35,882 nt of DNA, from the IMG/VR virus record IMGVR_UViG_3300021964_000215, positions 1 through 35,882 of that record; one strand, written 5' to 3'. Each line of letters opens with the position of its first letter. Position 1 is the stretch's first letter. Below are positions 23,917-29,385 of the stretch, one piece after another. The DNA comes from a virus. The position numbers were made by a program, and so were the translations under genes. The notes under the pieces are model-generated. The model did no database searches. It was not told the origin of the DNA and worked only from the letters and a program-made list of their open reading frames with translations.

Positions 23917-23964
23917 TGTGGTCTAAATGTGGCACGTGGAGCGTGGATCGTGGCTAAATTGTGG
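23917..23964. repeat. GTGG iteron-like array
   Basis: Six copies of (T/C)GTGG start at 23917, 23928, 23935, 23942, 23949 and 23960. Spacings are 11, 7, 7, 7 and 11 bases, so the array is nearly symmetric. The outer gaps both contain CTAAA. Short dyads (CACCATGGTG at 23869-23878, CACATTGTG at 23912-23920) flank or overlap it. It lies in a non-coding region; candidate protein-binding array or replication origin. Confidence 0.6.
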
Positions 23965-23974
23965 CAATTACCAA

Positions 23975-24127
23975 ATGTATAGTGGAGGTTGGGGGTGCTA
24001 CTTTTACAAATGAAAACAAATTTTTTTAGAGTGGTGGTATGGTCATTTGGTCATTTTGTACTCGGCGCGCGAGCTCATTTTTGTATCAATATTTTGCTTT
24101 ATAGCACCCCTAATCTCCACTATACAT
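23975..24127 (+). repeat. Long-range 26-bp inverted repeat, candidate structured RNA or origin element
   Basis: Arms 23975-24000 and 24102-24127 pair over all 26 positions, with two G-U pairs (23988 with 24114, 23991 with 24111) when read as + strand RNA. On the - strand these would be A-C mismatches. The 101-base loop holds a run of seven T, a GGTCATTT tandem pair (24041-24056) and a GC palindromic core near 24061-24073. The right arm ends 6 bases before the ATG at 24134. This, with the GTGG array, makes up most of the non-coding stretch 23860-24133. Confidence 0.75.
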
Positions 24128-24133
24128 CTGAGC

Positions 24134-24418
24134 ATGACTAAAAAGAAGGCTAAATATAGATCTATCTTGATAAACAAGAAACGATATTATTTCTATAAGA
24201 TCATATGGGCTGATATTCTTGGAGACTCAGGACATGCAGATGCTGCAGAGTTTATGCAAATGAAACCTGCAATTATGGAAACCTATGCCTATGTATTTAA
24301 CAAAGATAAAAAAGTTTTAAGAACTTTTGCTAGTTATGATACTAGTTCTGAATCGTTTTCTGATCGGAATGTATTTCCTCTTGGATGTGTTCAGAAGATG
24401 GAGAAGATTCCTCTGTAA
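24134..24418 (+). CDS. Conserved marine-phage hypothetical protein
   Basis: A 94-residue protein: a basic N-terminus, then SILINKKRYYFYKIIWADI (10-28), GDSGHADAAEFMQMKP and an acidic/aromatic C-terminus with SDRNVFPLGCV. The strand-rich pattern around GDSGHA is familiar from unnamed marine-phage proteins. The ATG at 24134 starts the recognisable part; upstream codons in the same frame run through the inverted repeat and have no ribosome site. It lies just after the 26-bp stem, so it may be controlled by it. Its last 77 bases overlap the convergent small-terminase gene. Confidence 0.7.
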   Translation: MTKKKAKYRSILINKKRYYFYKIIWADILGDSGHADAAEFMQMKPAIMETYAYVFNKDKKVLRTFASYDTSSESFSDRNVFPLGCVQKMEKIPL

Positions 24419-24878
24419 CATCTTCATAGTCTACACCTTCTAATAATGTTTTATGGTCTGATAAAATTTGCTTCAACTTACCTTCTAATTCTTGTTCTGA
24501 CATACTATCTAAATTTTTAGTCATAACTAATTTCTGGTCCACATATAAACCACCTGCTTTACCACGTGCAACTTCTGCATTAATTGCTGCAGCCCAAGCA
24601 CCTTTCTTCATCGCATCATCTCTAAGTTTTGATAACTCTGCAAGATGTCTATCAAGTGATATTCCATGCTTCTCTTGAACTTCTGCCCTTAACTCACCAA
24701 TGTATTTAACAACGAGCGGAGAGTATTTAGGATTTCTGAGTTCAGCCGCTGCTTGTCTTGGTCTTGTTTTATATCCTGCTTCAAAGGCAGCTTCACCAGG
24801 AGACATGCGTCCTTCGTTGTAAACATACAACTCTGCAAACTTACGTTGTTGATCAGTTAGTTTTTTCTGCTGTGTCAT
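24342..24878 (-). CDS. terS: Terminase small subunit (Terminase_2-like)
   Basis: A 178-residue DNA-recognition subunit of the packaging motor. The N-terminal part LTDQQRKFAELYVYNEGRMS (7-26) followed by GEAAFEAGY and AAAELRNPKY matches the helix-turn-helix region of the Terminase_2 family. The middle is helical for oligomer formation, and the C-terminus is acidic (SEQELEGKLKQILSD, then many Glu and Ser). It is on the opposite strand to, and nearly 5 kb from, the large subunit gene, with a whole accessory region between them. The 3' ends of this gene and the + strand gene at 24134 overlap by 77 bases. Confidence 0.85.
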   Translation of the reverse strand: MTQQKKLTDQQRKFAELYVYNEGRMSPGEAAFEAGYKTRPRQAAAELRNPKYSPLVVKYIGELRAEVQEKHGISLDRHLAELSKLRDDAMKKGAWAAAINAEVARGKAGGLYVDQKLVMTKNLDSMSEQELEGKLKQILSDHKTLLEGVDYEDVTEESSPSSEHIQEEIHSDQKTIQN

Positions 24879-24946
24879 TCTTGACTGTTACCGTAATTTA
24901 ACGTAAATTGCAATTTGTAAAAACAAATAAATTGTTGGTTTATTGG

Positions 24947-24976
24947 ATGTGAGATGACAATGTGGTTGTCTCACAT
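24947..24976. promoter_or_regulatory. Dyad in the divergent gap between small terminase and nuclease
   Basis: ATGTGAG (24947-24953) and CTCACAT (24970-24976), plus inner ACAA/TTGT, pair around a TGTGG loop with a 3-base bulge. It lies in the 124-base gap between divergent genes, which also holds a 12-bp palindrome AAATTGCAATTT (24905-24916) and a weak + strand promoter (TTGACT 24881, TAAATT 17 bases on). Operator or leader hairpin. Confidence 0.45.
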
Positions 24977-25002
24977 TTTAAATTTTTGAAAGGATATGTT
25001 CG

Positions 25003-25383
25003 GTGAAACCAGAGTCAAGATTTTGGCAAGAGGTGAAGAAAAATACACCCAATATTCAGTGGACAAGACTAGAGTCTTGGGCCAGTCATGGTCTACCAGA
25101 TCTGTTGGGATATAATAGTTTTTGTGGTTTTTTCATGGTTGAACTCAAGGTCGTTTCAAAGGGCAAACCGCGCTTCTCGCCACATCAAATTATGTTTCAT
25201 ACAACCAGAACAGTTCGGAATTTTATCTTGCTTAAAGCCCTCGCTCCGCGCTCCATAAAACTTTATGAAAGCTCCGCGCTCAACGGTCAAGGCAAACTGG
25301 TTCACGATCCGCTGGTCGTGGACAACTGGTCCAACATACAGGCACACCTTATACACGGATACGATCACCCGCTTGACGCTTGA
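25003..25383 (+). CDS. PD-(D/E)XK (VRR-type) nuclease
   Basis: A 126-residue nuclease-like protein. WTRLESWASHGLPDLLGY (20-37) carries the first Asp, and FFMVELKVVSKGK (43-55) the E-x-K, followed by RFSPHQIMFH, the usual Q-containing helix of the VRR-NUC group. It starts at GTG 25003, 8-9 bases after GAAAGGAT. The last codons and the stop lie in the heptamer array (25370-25456), so the C-terminus is written by repeat units. It is alone on the + strand, convergent with the - strand operon. Role in recombination or genome processing is inferred. Confidence 0.8.
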   Translation: MKPESRFWQEVKKNTPNIQWTRLESWASHGLPDLLGYNSFCGFFMVELKVVSKGKPRFSPHQIMFHTTRTVRNFILLKALAPRSIKLYESSALNGQGKLVHDPLVVDNWSNIQAHLIHGYDHPLDA

Positions 25384-25456
25384 CGCTTGACGCTTGTAGC
25401 TTGTTGCTTCTAATCGCTCGACGCTTGAAGCTTGACGCTTGTCGCTTGCCGCTTTT
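25370..25456. repeat. Heptamer tandem array I (consensus NGCTTGN)
   Basis: About a dozen degenerate 7-base units, such as CGCTTGA (three in a row from 25370), CGCTTGT, AGCTTGT, AGCTTGA and CGCTTGC, run through 25456 with a break near 25411-25419. Seven-base units change frame each copy, so three units make a 7-codon period. The array encodes the 3' ends of the + strand nuclease and of the - strand gene at 25410-25595. Confidence 0.8.
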
Positions 25457-25595
25457 CCCTGGCTTCAAGATAACGGACCACGGTCCGCAGCCAGCAATCA
25501 TATAACGCTGGACCCAGCTCCAAATAGTCACGGCGCTTGAAGCTTGGATTCTTCATTCTTAATTCTTCGATTTGTTTTGATGTTGAAAGCTTCAT
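25410..25595 (-). CDS. 61-residue protein with repeat-encoded C-terminus
   Basis: The ATG directly follows the GP88 stop (TAGATG), so this is the last gene of the - strand operon. The N-terminal 47 residues (KQIEELRMKNPSFKRRDYLE, then LGPALYDCWLRTVVRYLEARE) look like a real helical domain. The tail KRQATSVKLQASSD is written by heptamer array I and ends in a stop within the array. The codons for SFKRR contain two heptamers themselves (25534-25547). Function unknown. Confidence 0.6.
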   Translation of the reverse strand: MKLSTSKQIEELRMKNPSFKRRDYLELGPALYDCWLRTVVRYLEAREKRQATSVKLQASSD

Positions 25596-26192
25596 CTAGT
25601 GTGCAGCATATGCCACGTTCTTAACTTCAGGATCCCAACAAGCTCTGCAATCTTTGCAGGCGTTGCCCTGGGATGGTGCTGGACAATTGGCTTGACTTGA
25701 ATCAGTAACCACGGTCGAGGTATTCGGCCATGAGCTCGGCGCTGCCTGGTTCACCATCGTGGCGCTAAATCTTATAACAAGATTGCCTGGGGCCTTGTGT
25801 AAGTACTTCTTGACCCACGCTTCGCGGGTCGGCATCCAGTGCTGGATGCCTGGTGTTAACTTACAAACTTTGAATATCTTCAATAAATGTTTCAGGTTCT
25901 GAACGTCCCCTGAATCGTGCCATCTAAAAAACGTTGAGCGCTTCGCGCTTATCTGAGCTGCCATCGCTTTAACCCATAACGGATGTTTAATTGCTTCTAG
26001 CCGCTTGTATTGTGCAGCCTGAACAACCTTAAACACATAACAACCTTTGAGCGCGTAACAGCTGGAGCAGGTGCTGCCCTCCACTTTGGCAAGCTTCGAT
26101 CCAGTTTTGCACTCTTTCGCTGGCAGGCCATAGGCGTGTCCAGGCATTTTTGAAGGCTTACTGAGTGAGCCAGTTATTTCTTTATAGTTCAT
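25596..26192 (-). CDS. GP88-family protein
   Basis: A 198-residue protein matching the phage GP88 family from memory of its hallmarks: PGHAYGLPAKECKTGSKLA (18-36), CSSCYALKGCY (42-52), FFRWHDSGDVQNLKHL (88-103), HWMPTREAWV (near 117-126), and the C-terminal cluster CPAPSQGNACKDCRACWD. The conserved Cys and His residues point to a metal-binding, probably zinc-containing, protein. Its biochemical function is not established. The start overlaps the preceding gene's stop (ATGA), and the stop abuts the next start. CGCTTCGCG-like hairpins occur inside the gene (near 25819-25833 and 25929-25945). Confidence 0.85.
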   Translation of the reverse strand: MNYKEITGSLSKPSKMPGHAYGLPAKECKTGSKLAKVEGSTCSSCYALKGCYVFKVVQAAQYKRLEAIKHPLWVKAMAAQISAKRSTFFRWHDSGDVQNLKHLLKIFKVCKLTPGIQHWMPTREAWVKKYLHKAPGNLVIRFSATMVNQAAPSSWPNTSTVVTDSSQANCPAPSQGNACKDCRACWDPEVKNVAYAAH

Positions 26193-26425
26193 TTTTGATT
26201 CTCTCTTTCTGTTTTCTTGTCTAACATAGTTGTGAACAAATTACAACGCTTGCCGCTTGCCGCTTGCCGCTTCTCAACCGCTCCCGCGATTAACATGTGC
26301 CTATTTTGATTTTCTTTTAGCTCGTCAAAAAATTCTTGGCAGCTCTTAACATAGCTGGCTGGCAGCGTTGCGTGGTCCTCCAGGAACCACGCTGTTAGAT
26401 CATGTTTTTTAATTCTTCTCTTCAT
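26189..26425 (-). CDS. 78-residue protein containing heptamer-encoded segment
   Basis: A basic N-terminus (MKRRIKKHDLTAWFLEDH) and a helical centre (KSCQEFFDELKEN) are followed by VEKRQAASGKRC, which is written by heptamer array II. It overlaps the upstream gene by 17 bases and the GP88 gene by 4 (ATGA). It is unrecognised; the repeat insert looks like an extension of an ordinary small protein. Confidence 0.55.
   Translation of the reverse strand: MKRRIKKHDLTAWFLEDHATLPASYVKSCQEFFDELKENQNRHMLIAGAVEKRQAASGKRCNLFTTMLDKKTERENQK
26247..26274. repeat. Heptamer tandem array II
   Basis: Three perfect CGCTTGC units (26247-26267) and a CGCTTCT unit (26268-26274) in direct order. It lies inside the - strand gene 26189-26425 and adds a KRQAASGKR-type segment to its product. 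Confidence 0.82.
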
Positions 26426-26510
26426 GTCTCTCCATATCCTTCTTCACCAGGCGAAGTATTTCTTCCATCGCGTCGGCGATCCGTTTTAACTGTTCTGCAC
26501 TTGCATCCAT
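26409..26510 (-). CDS. 33-residue helical microprotein
   Basis: A charged helix (MDASAEQLKRIADAMEEILR, then LVKKDMERHEEKN). AGAAAGGAAAA precedes the ATG, the same leader as other genes of this region, and a promoter lies just upstream (26562-26534). It is the first gene of the operon continuing to 25410. Function unknown; it may be a peptide inhibitor or just a leader gene. Confidence 0.55.
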   Translation of the reverse strand: MDASAEQLKRIADAMEEILRLVKKDMERHEEKN

Positions 26511-26533
26511 AATTTTCCTTTCTGTTTTATCCT

Positions 26534-26562
26534 ATAATATCCCAGCTCTCGAAGCATGTCAA
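26534..26562 (-). promoter_or_regulatory. Sigma70-type promoter P1 for the GP88 operon
   Basis: On the - strand TTGACA (26562-26557) is followed by TATTAT (26539-26534) with a 17-base spacer. The spacer ends in CTGGGA, a half-site like those of the other promoters of this region. The upstream side of the -35 box touches heptamer array III. Confidence 0.65.
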
Positions 26563-26589
26563 GCTTGGCGCTTGGAGCTTGTAGCTTTT
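26562..26589. repeat. Heptamer tandem array III
   Basis: AGCTTGG, CGCTTGG, AGCTTGT and AGCTTTT follow one another from 26562. The array adjoins the -35 box of promoter P1 and lies in a non-coding gap (26511-26669), so here the repeats are not translated. Confidence 0.72.
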
Positions 26590-26639
26590 TTCTAAAATTA
26601 AAATTTTAAATTCAATTACAGGTTGTACACGCATTAGTT

Positions 26640-26661
26640 GCGCGGGCCTTGCGGCCCGCGC
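26640..26661 (-). terminator. GC-rich hairpin after the DUF3846-like gene
   Basis: A perfect 9-bp stem (GCGCGGGCC 26640-26648, GGCCCGCGC 26653-26661) with a TTGC loop stands 9 bases past the stop of the - strand gene 26670-26915. It is strikingly GC-rich against an AT-rich background. No U-tract follows on the - strand, so it is a probable but not classical terminator. Confidence 0.55.
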
Positions 26662-26669
26662 TCCTTGGT

Positions 26670-26915
26670 TTACCATCCCTTGTTAACTTCTGCTTTCACC
26701 AGGATTGCATTGCCGACAATATAGTCGGTCCCCTCACCCCAGCTTTCGTCCCAAACTTTTTGCGCATCTGGATTGTGTGGCAAATTTTTAAGTTTGCCTT
26801 CCTCGTCGCAAAGTAGCGAGTCACCGTTTTCTAGCGGCACGCTTTGAATATAACCTCCGATAAACTTTCTTGCCTCATCGTAGGTTGGTTCTTTTTGATC
26901 ATATATTTTAAACAT
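26670..26915 (-). CDS. DUF3846-like protein
   Basis: An 81-residue protein. The core (FIGGYIQSVPLENGDSLLCD, then EEGKLKNLPHNPDAQ and YIVGNAILVKAE) matches my memory of DUF3846, a small family of phage and bacterial proteins without known function. It has its own promoter with palindrome P2, the common leader (AGAAAGGAAAATAAA) and a terminator-like hairpin behind it, so it is a self-contained transcription unit. Confidence 0.7.
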   Translation of the reverse strand: MFKIYDQKEPTYDEARKFIGGYIQSVPLENGDSLLCDEEGKLKNLPHNPDAQKVWDESWGEGTDYIVGNAILVKAEVNKGW

Positions 26916-26933
26916 TTTATTTTCCTTTCTGTT

Positions 26934-26971
26934 ATATGGGATAACCTATAATAGATTATCCCATATGTCAA
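26934..26971 (-). promoter_or_regulatory. Promoter P2 with overlapping 11-bp palindrome operator
   Basis: On the - strand TTGACA (26971-26966) and TAGGTT (26948-26943) are separated by 17 bases. Arms ATATGGGATAA and TTATCCCATAT (26934-26944 and 26956-26966) are perfectly complementary around 11 bases. They cover the spacer, the edge of the -10 box and the expected start site, so a bound protein would block initiation. Confidence 0.65.
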
Positions 26972-26979
26972 TACACCTT

Positions 26980-27162
26980 TTACGCGACTTGTTTAATTAT
27001 CCACGTATCGGTTGCAGTTCTGTATCCATTTTTTTCAATGTCAAAATAACAATAACATTTTCTGCCATTTTTACTTTCAAACTTTTTAGACTTGTCATCA
27101 TGCTTACCAAGTCTTTTAACAGTTTGTTTATCTTTCTGTGAGTAGTAGGTTATTTCAAACAT
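26980..27162 (-). CDS. 60-residue basic hypothetical protein
   Basis: A Lys-rich, beta-type small protein (MFEITYYSQKDKQTVKRLGK, later GRKCYCYFDIEKNGYRT). The start shares bases with the stop of the upstream gene (TAATG), so the two form a pair transcribed from promoter P3. No family recognised. The stop lies 9 bases before the -35 box of P2, so no terminator fits between the units. Confidence 0.6.
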   Translation of the reverse strand: MFEITYYSQKDKQTVKRLGKHDDKSKKFESKNGRKCYCYFDIEKNGYRTATDTWIIKQVA

Positions 27163-27329
27163 TACGCTACAATCCTTTCTACGATAAAAAACTCTACGTC
27201 ATCTTTATCGTTTAAAGTTTGTAGGGCTAACACTTTTTCATGTGCCTCATCAATTGTTGCATAACCTTTATCTGCTGGGTAGGTTGTTGAAACTGATTTG
27301 TCCCAGTTTTTTTTTAGTATGTAGTACAT
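27162..27329 (-). CDS. 55-residue hypothetical protein
   Basis: The leader AAAGAAAGGAAAATAAA immediately precedes the ATG, and promoter P3 lies just upstream. The product (MYYILKKNWDKSVSTTYPAD, then GYATIDEAHEKVLALQ and DVEFFIVERIVA) looks like a compact alpha/beta protein. Unknown function. The gene is below a 60-residue cut-off and easily missed. Confidence 0.6.
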   Translation of the reverse strand: MYYILKKNWDKSVSTTYPADKGYATIDEAHEKVLALQTLNDKDDVEFFIVERIVA

Positions 27330-27359
27330 TTTATTTTCCTTTCTTTAGTTTATAAAAGT

Positions 27360-27388
27360 AGCATATATTAGATAATCCCATAAGTCAA
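27360..27388 (-). promoter_or_regulatory. Promoter P3 with TATGGGATTATC half-site
   Basis: On the - strand TTGACT (27388-27383) and TATGCT (27365-27360) are 17 bases apart. The spacer begins TATGGGATTATCTAAT, closely matching the left arms of P2 and P4, but no complementary right arm follows. It would drive the gene pair 27329-26980. Confidence 0.6.
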
Positions 27389-27435
27389 TAATAAAAAATA
27401 AATAATTAACAGGGCTGTGGATAACTCTTTAGCTC

Positions 27436-27458
27436 GGGCACAACTATAAGTTGTGCCC
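27436..27458. other. Perfect 10-bp hairpin upstream of the 27547 gene
   Basis: GGGCACAACT (27436-27445) and AGTTGTGCCC (27449-27458) pair around an ATA loop. It lies in the divergent gap 27330-27546, about 30 bases before TTGACA at 27490-27495, which has only a poor -10 match (TACAAG, 16 bases on). Operator or terminator; no U-run follows. Confidence 0.55.
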
Positions 27459-27546
27459 TTGAAAGGAATATATTATTCCCAGATAGTCCTTGACAATAAT
27501 ATTTCAAGTGGTACAAGAAATTAAATTGCAAAAGAAAGGATATACA

Positions 27547-28512
27547 ATGACTGCAATAACAAAAGACGCAAGACTGAACGCTGACAAGCGAAAGTCTTTA
27601 GTAGCGATTTACGAGGACTATATTCGTAATCAAAAAACCAAAGTTAGAATTGCTTATGACAAGGCAAAAGAAAACTTTGACAATCTATTTCCAAAGACAT
27701 GGGAACTGATTGAAAATGTAGTAAGACAAAAACAACCGCAAGATGATGTCGATACTATTAACTCTATGAGATTAAAGTATGGGGATAATGGTGGTCAAAT
27801 TCATCAAGATAGTTGTTTTTATTTCACTAATCCAAGTGAAGAAACTTATCAATCATACGAGGGCGAAACAAAAACTAGGATAAACGAAAATGAAATTTAT
27901 CTTAAAATGAACTTAAAAGATGATGAGATTTTCGCTTATGCCTATTACTATGATGATTTAAAATCAAAAGGGCTTAACCCAGATTTTGAATATAAGTGGA
28001 AAGGCGAAAAGCGTAATCCTACTTATTATCAAGCTGAAAGTGATGTAAGAGATTATCTTGGTTTCAGTCGTGGAAAAAATGATGATAGTAAAGACAAGCC
28101 AATTAACAACTCAATGTGGAATAAAACTATTCCTACAATTGGAACGAGTTATTGTCATAGTAGACAATTTAAAGTTGATGACATTACACACTCGGTCTTA
28201 AATCAATTTGTAATCGCAAAAGAAAAATTAGTTCAAACACATGAACAAATGTTTGATTATATCAATGCGAAAGTACAAAAGATTGAACAAGGTTTAAAGA
28301 CTTACACTAAGTACAGTCAAGCAAAAGAGTTGTTTGATAAACTTGGAATACCTTTAAACGAAAGTCAAATCAACGAGCAATCATCAATGGCTTTAAGTGT
28401 ATTCAGTCCTACAAATCTTGCAGATATGCTAACTGATAAAGATGATGAGTTTGCAAGTCGTGAAGAAAAGATTGCACACTTTAAAGCATTACAATCAGCG
28501 AGTATAAATTAA
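27547..28512 (+). CDS. Hypothetical protein, 321 residues
   Basis: The ATG at 27547 follows AAAGAAAGGATA; the longer frame to 27490 begins at the TTG of a promoter-like box. The protein is highly charged, with helices at about 10-55 and 210-260 and a central polar domain rich in Asn, Asp, Lys and Tyr. No cysteine cluster beyond Cys in QDSCFYF and SYCHS, no nucleotide-binding motif and no membrane segment are visible. It is the largest gene of the accessory region. Individually controlled transcription suggests an early host-interaction role. I do not recognise the family. Confidence 0.75.
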   Translation: MTAITKDARLNADKRKSLVAIYEDYIRNQKTKVRIAYDKAKENFDNLFPKTWELIENVVRQKQPQDDVDTINSMRLKYGDNGGQIHQDSCFYFTNPSEETYQSYEGETKTRINENEIYLKMNLKDDEIFAYAYYYDDLKSKGLNPDFEYKWKGEKRNPTYYQAESDVRDYLGFSRGKNDDSKDKPINNSMWNKTIPTIGTSYCHSRQFKVDDITHSVLNQFVIAKEKLVQTHEQMFDYINAKVQKIEQGLKTYTKYSQAKELFDKLGIPLNESQINEQSSMALSVFSPTNLADMLTDKDDEFASREEKIAHFKALQSASIN

Positions 28513-28515
28513 TAC

Positions 28516-28551
28516 TTGACACATGGGACAATCTTTAATAGATTGTCCCAT
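28516..28551 (+). promoter_or_regulatory. Promoter P4 with overlapping 12-bp palindrome operator
   Basis: TTGACA (28516-28521) and TAGATT (28539-28544) are 17 bases apart. ATGGGACAATCT (28523-28534) and AGATTGTCCCAT (28540-28551) are perfect complements around 5 bases. They cover the spacer, the -10 box and the probable start site, so this is best read as a DNA operator and not a transcribed hairpin. The leader AAAGAAAGGAAAATAAAAT follows. Confidence 0.72.
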
Positions 28552-28574
28552 AACAAAAGAAAGGAAAATAAAAT

Positions 28575-28721
28575 ATGAGTACAATGATGTTAGTCGCTTT
28601 CGGAATTGCATTATTCGGAATAGTGATATTCGGAATAATAGGCTGTATTGCAACGATAGAAGAAATAGATGAGCAGAATAAAAGAGCAAGGTTTGAGTTC
28701 AACGAAAGGAATAGAAAATGA
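28575..28721 (+). CDS. 48-residue membrane protein
   Basis: One strongly hydrophobic helix (about residues 4-27, LVAFGIALFGIVIFGIIGCI) is followed by a charged helical tail. It is the first gene after P4 and overlaps the next gene by ATGA. It may modify the host membrane; function unknown. Confidence 0.6.
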   Translation: MSTMMLVAFGIALFGIVIFGIIGCIATIEEIDEQNKRARFEFNERNRK

Positions 28722-29041
28722 GTGACTGGAATTATTGTCATGGACCGAACTGCCATACCTATCATACACAGTCTAGAATTAGAGGCGTGAAAGGTAACAA
28801 GGTATTAAGGACCAGAAAGGTAAGTCGCAAGAGTTGGTGGAGTCAAGAGTGGAATACAAGGTATTGGCATTACTTCTGTGATGACAGGTGCAAGCATGAC
28901 TTTCTTGATAAACATCTACAAGCAATCATTAACCTAGAGCCACGCAACGAGCCGCTCGAAACACCAGTTGATATAATCAAGGAAGAAAAGACTGGGCACT
29001 GGGGAAACTATATTGATACACAAATAATAGAAAGGACATAA
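28718..29041 (+). CDS. Zinc-finger-type protein
   Basis: A 107-residue protein with YCHGPNCHTYHTQ (6-18) and YFCDDRCKHDFL (about 52-63). The Cys/His pairs on either side of a basic segment (GNKVLRTRKVSRKSWW) look like a TRASH/MYM-type zinc finger. The C-terminal 40 residues are acidic. It is coupled to the membrane protein before it. A nucleic-acid or protein-binding role is likely; the family is unnamed as far as I can tell. Confidence 0.68.
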   Translation: MSDWNYCHGPNCHTYHTQSRIRGVKGNKVLRTRKVSRKSWWSQEWNTRYWHYFCDDRCKHDFLDKHLQAIINLEPRNEPLETPVDIIKEEKTGHWGNYIDTQIIERT

Positions 29042-29049
29042 ATAAAGTG

Positions 29050-29121
29050 TTGACATATATTCCCATATAATATAAACAGATAATGGCTCCTGGGTCATGA
29101 GCCTTGATAATAACTGACCCA
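29050..29121 (+). promoter_or_regulatory. Regulatory region P5 upstream of the 29141 gene
   Basis: TTGACA (29050-29055) is followed by ATTCCCATATAATAT; no -10 box fits well at 17 bases (TAAACA), and TATAAT is only 12 bases away. Downstream, TGGGTCA (29091-29097) and TGACCCA (29115-29121) are inverted around 17 bases. The leader ACGAAAGGACATAT precedes the ATG. It resembles the other cassettes but with a variant palindrome. Confidence 0.5.
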
Positions 29122-29140
29122 TAAAAACGAAAGGACATAT

Positions 29141-29350
29141 ATGAAAGAACTAAAAGATGAGTACAAACCAGGCGGCGCTAAGCGTCAATACATATTAGAT
29201 AAAGCAGTTAATTATCTAAGAGATAATAAACTGATGGCTACACAACAAGCGCGTCACGCGTTTTGCACTGATGAGTTGATGATGACTGAAACAGAATATC
29301 TTGAGTGTTTAAACAAAGCTACCAACGGCGAGTTCCTTAATTCCATTTAA
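29141..29350 (+). CDS. 69-residue hypothetical protein
   Basis: A small mainly helical protein (QYILDKAVNYLRDNKLMATQ, then TETEYLECLNKATNGEF). CGAAAGGA stands before the ATG. It is the last gene of the accessory block before the non-coding gap and the large terminase. No motif recognised. Confidence 0.6.
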   Translation: MKELKDEYKPGGAKRQYILDKAVNYLRDNKLMATQQARHAFCTDELMMTETEYLECLNKATNGEFLNSI

Positions 29351-29362
29351 ACTGTAGGTTGT

Positions 29363-29383
29363 GCGCCGCGCTTCGCGCGGCGC
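29363..29383. other. Perfect 9-bp GC-only hairpin in the pre-terminase gap
   Basis: GCGCCGCGC (29363-29371) and GCGCGGCGC (29375-29383) pair around TTC. It lies 13 bases past the stop of the 29141 gene. No U-tract follows. It could be a terminator-like or packaging-related structure. Confidence 0.65.
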
Positions 29384-29385
29384 GA

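Noticed and set aside
24047-24133. N-terminal extension of the 24134 gene with an apparent hydrophobic segment
   Set aside because: The extension translates the loop and right arm of the inverted repeat, starts at a non-ATG codon and has no ribosome site; the recognisable protein begins at 24134.
25349-25531. 60-residue - strand frame with repeat peptide
   Set aside because: It overlaps the 25410-25595 gene in another frame, starts inside it and has no ribosome site; the coupled 61-residue frame is the better gene.
25370-26589. CRISPR array
   Set aside because: Units are 7 bases, tandem and without spacers; no cas genes are present.
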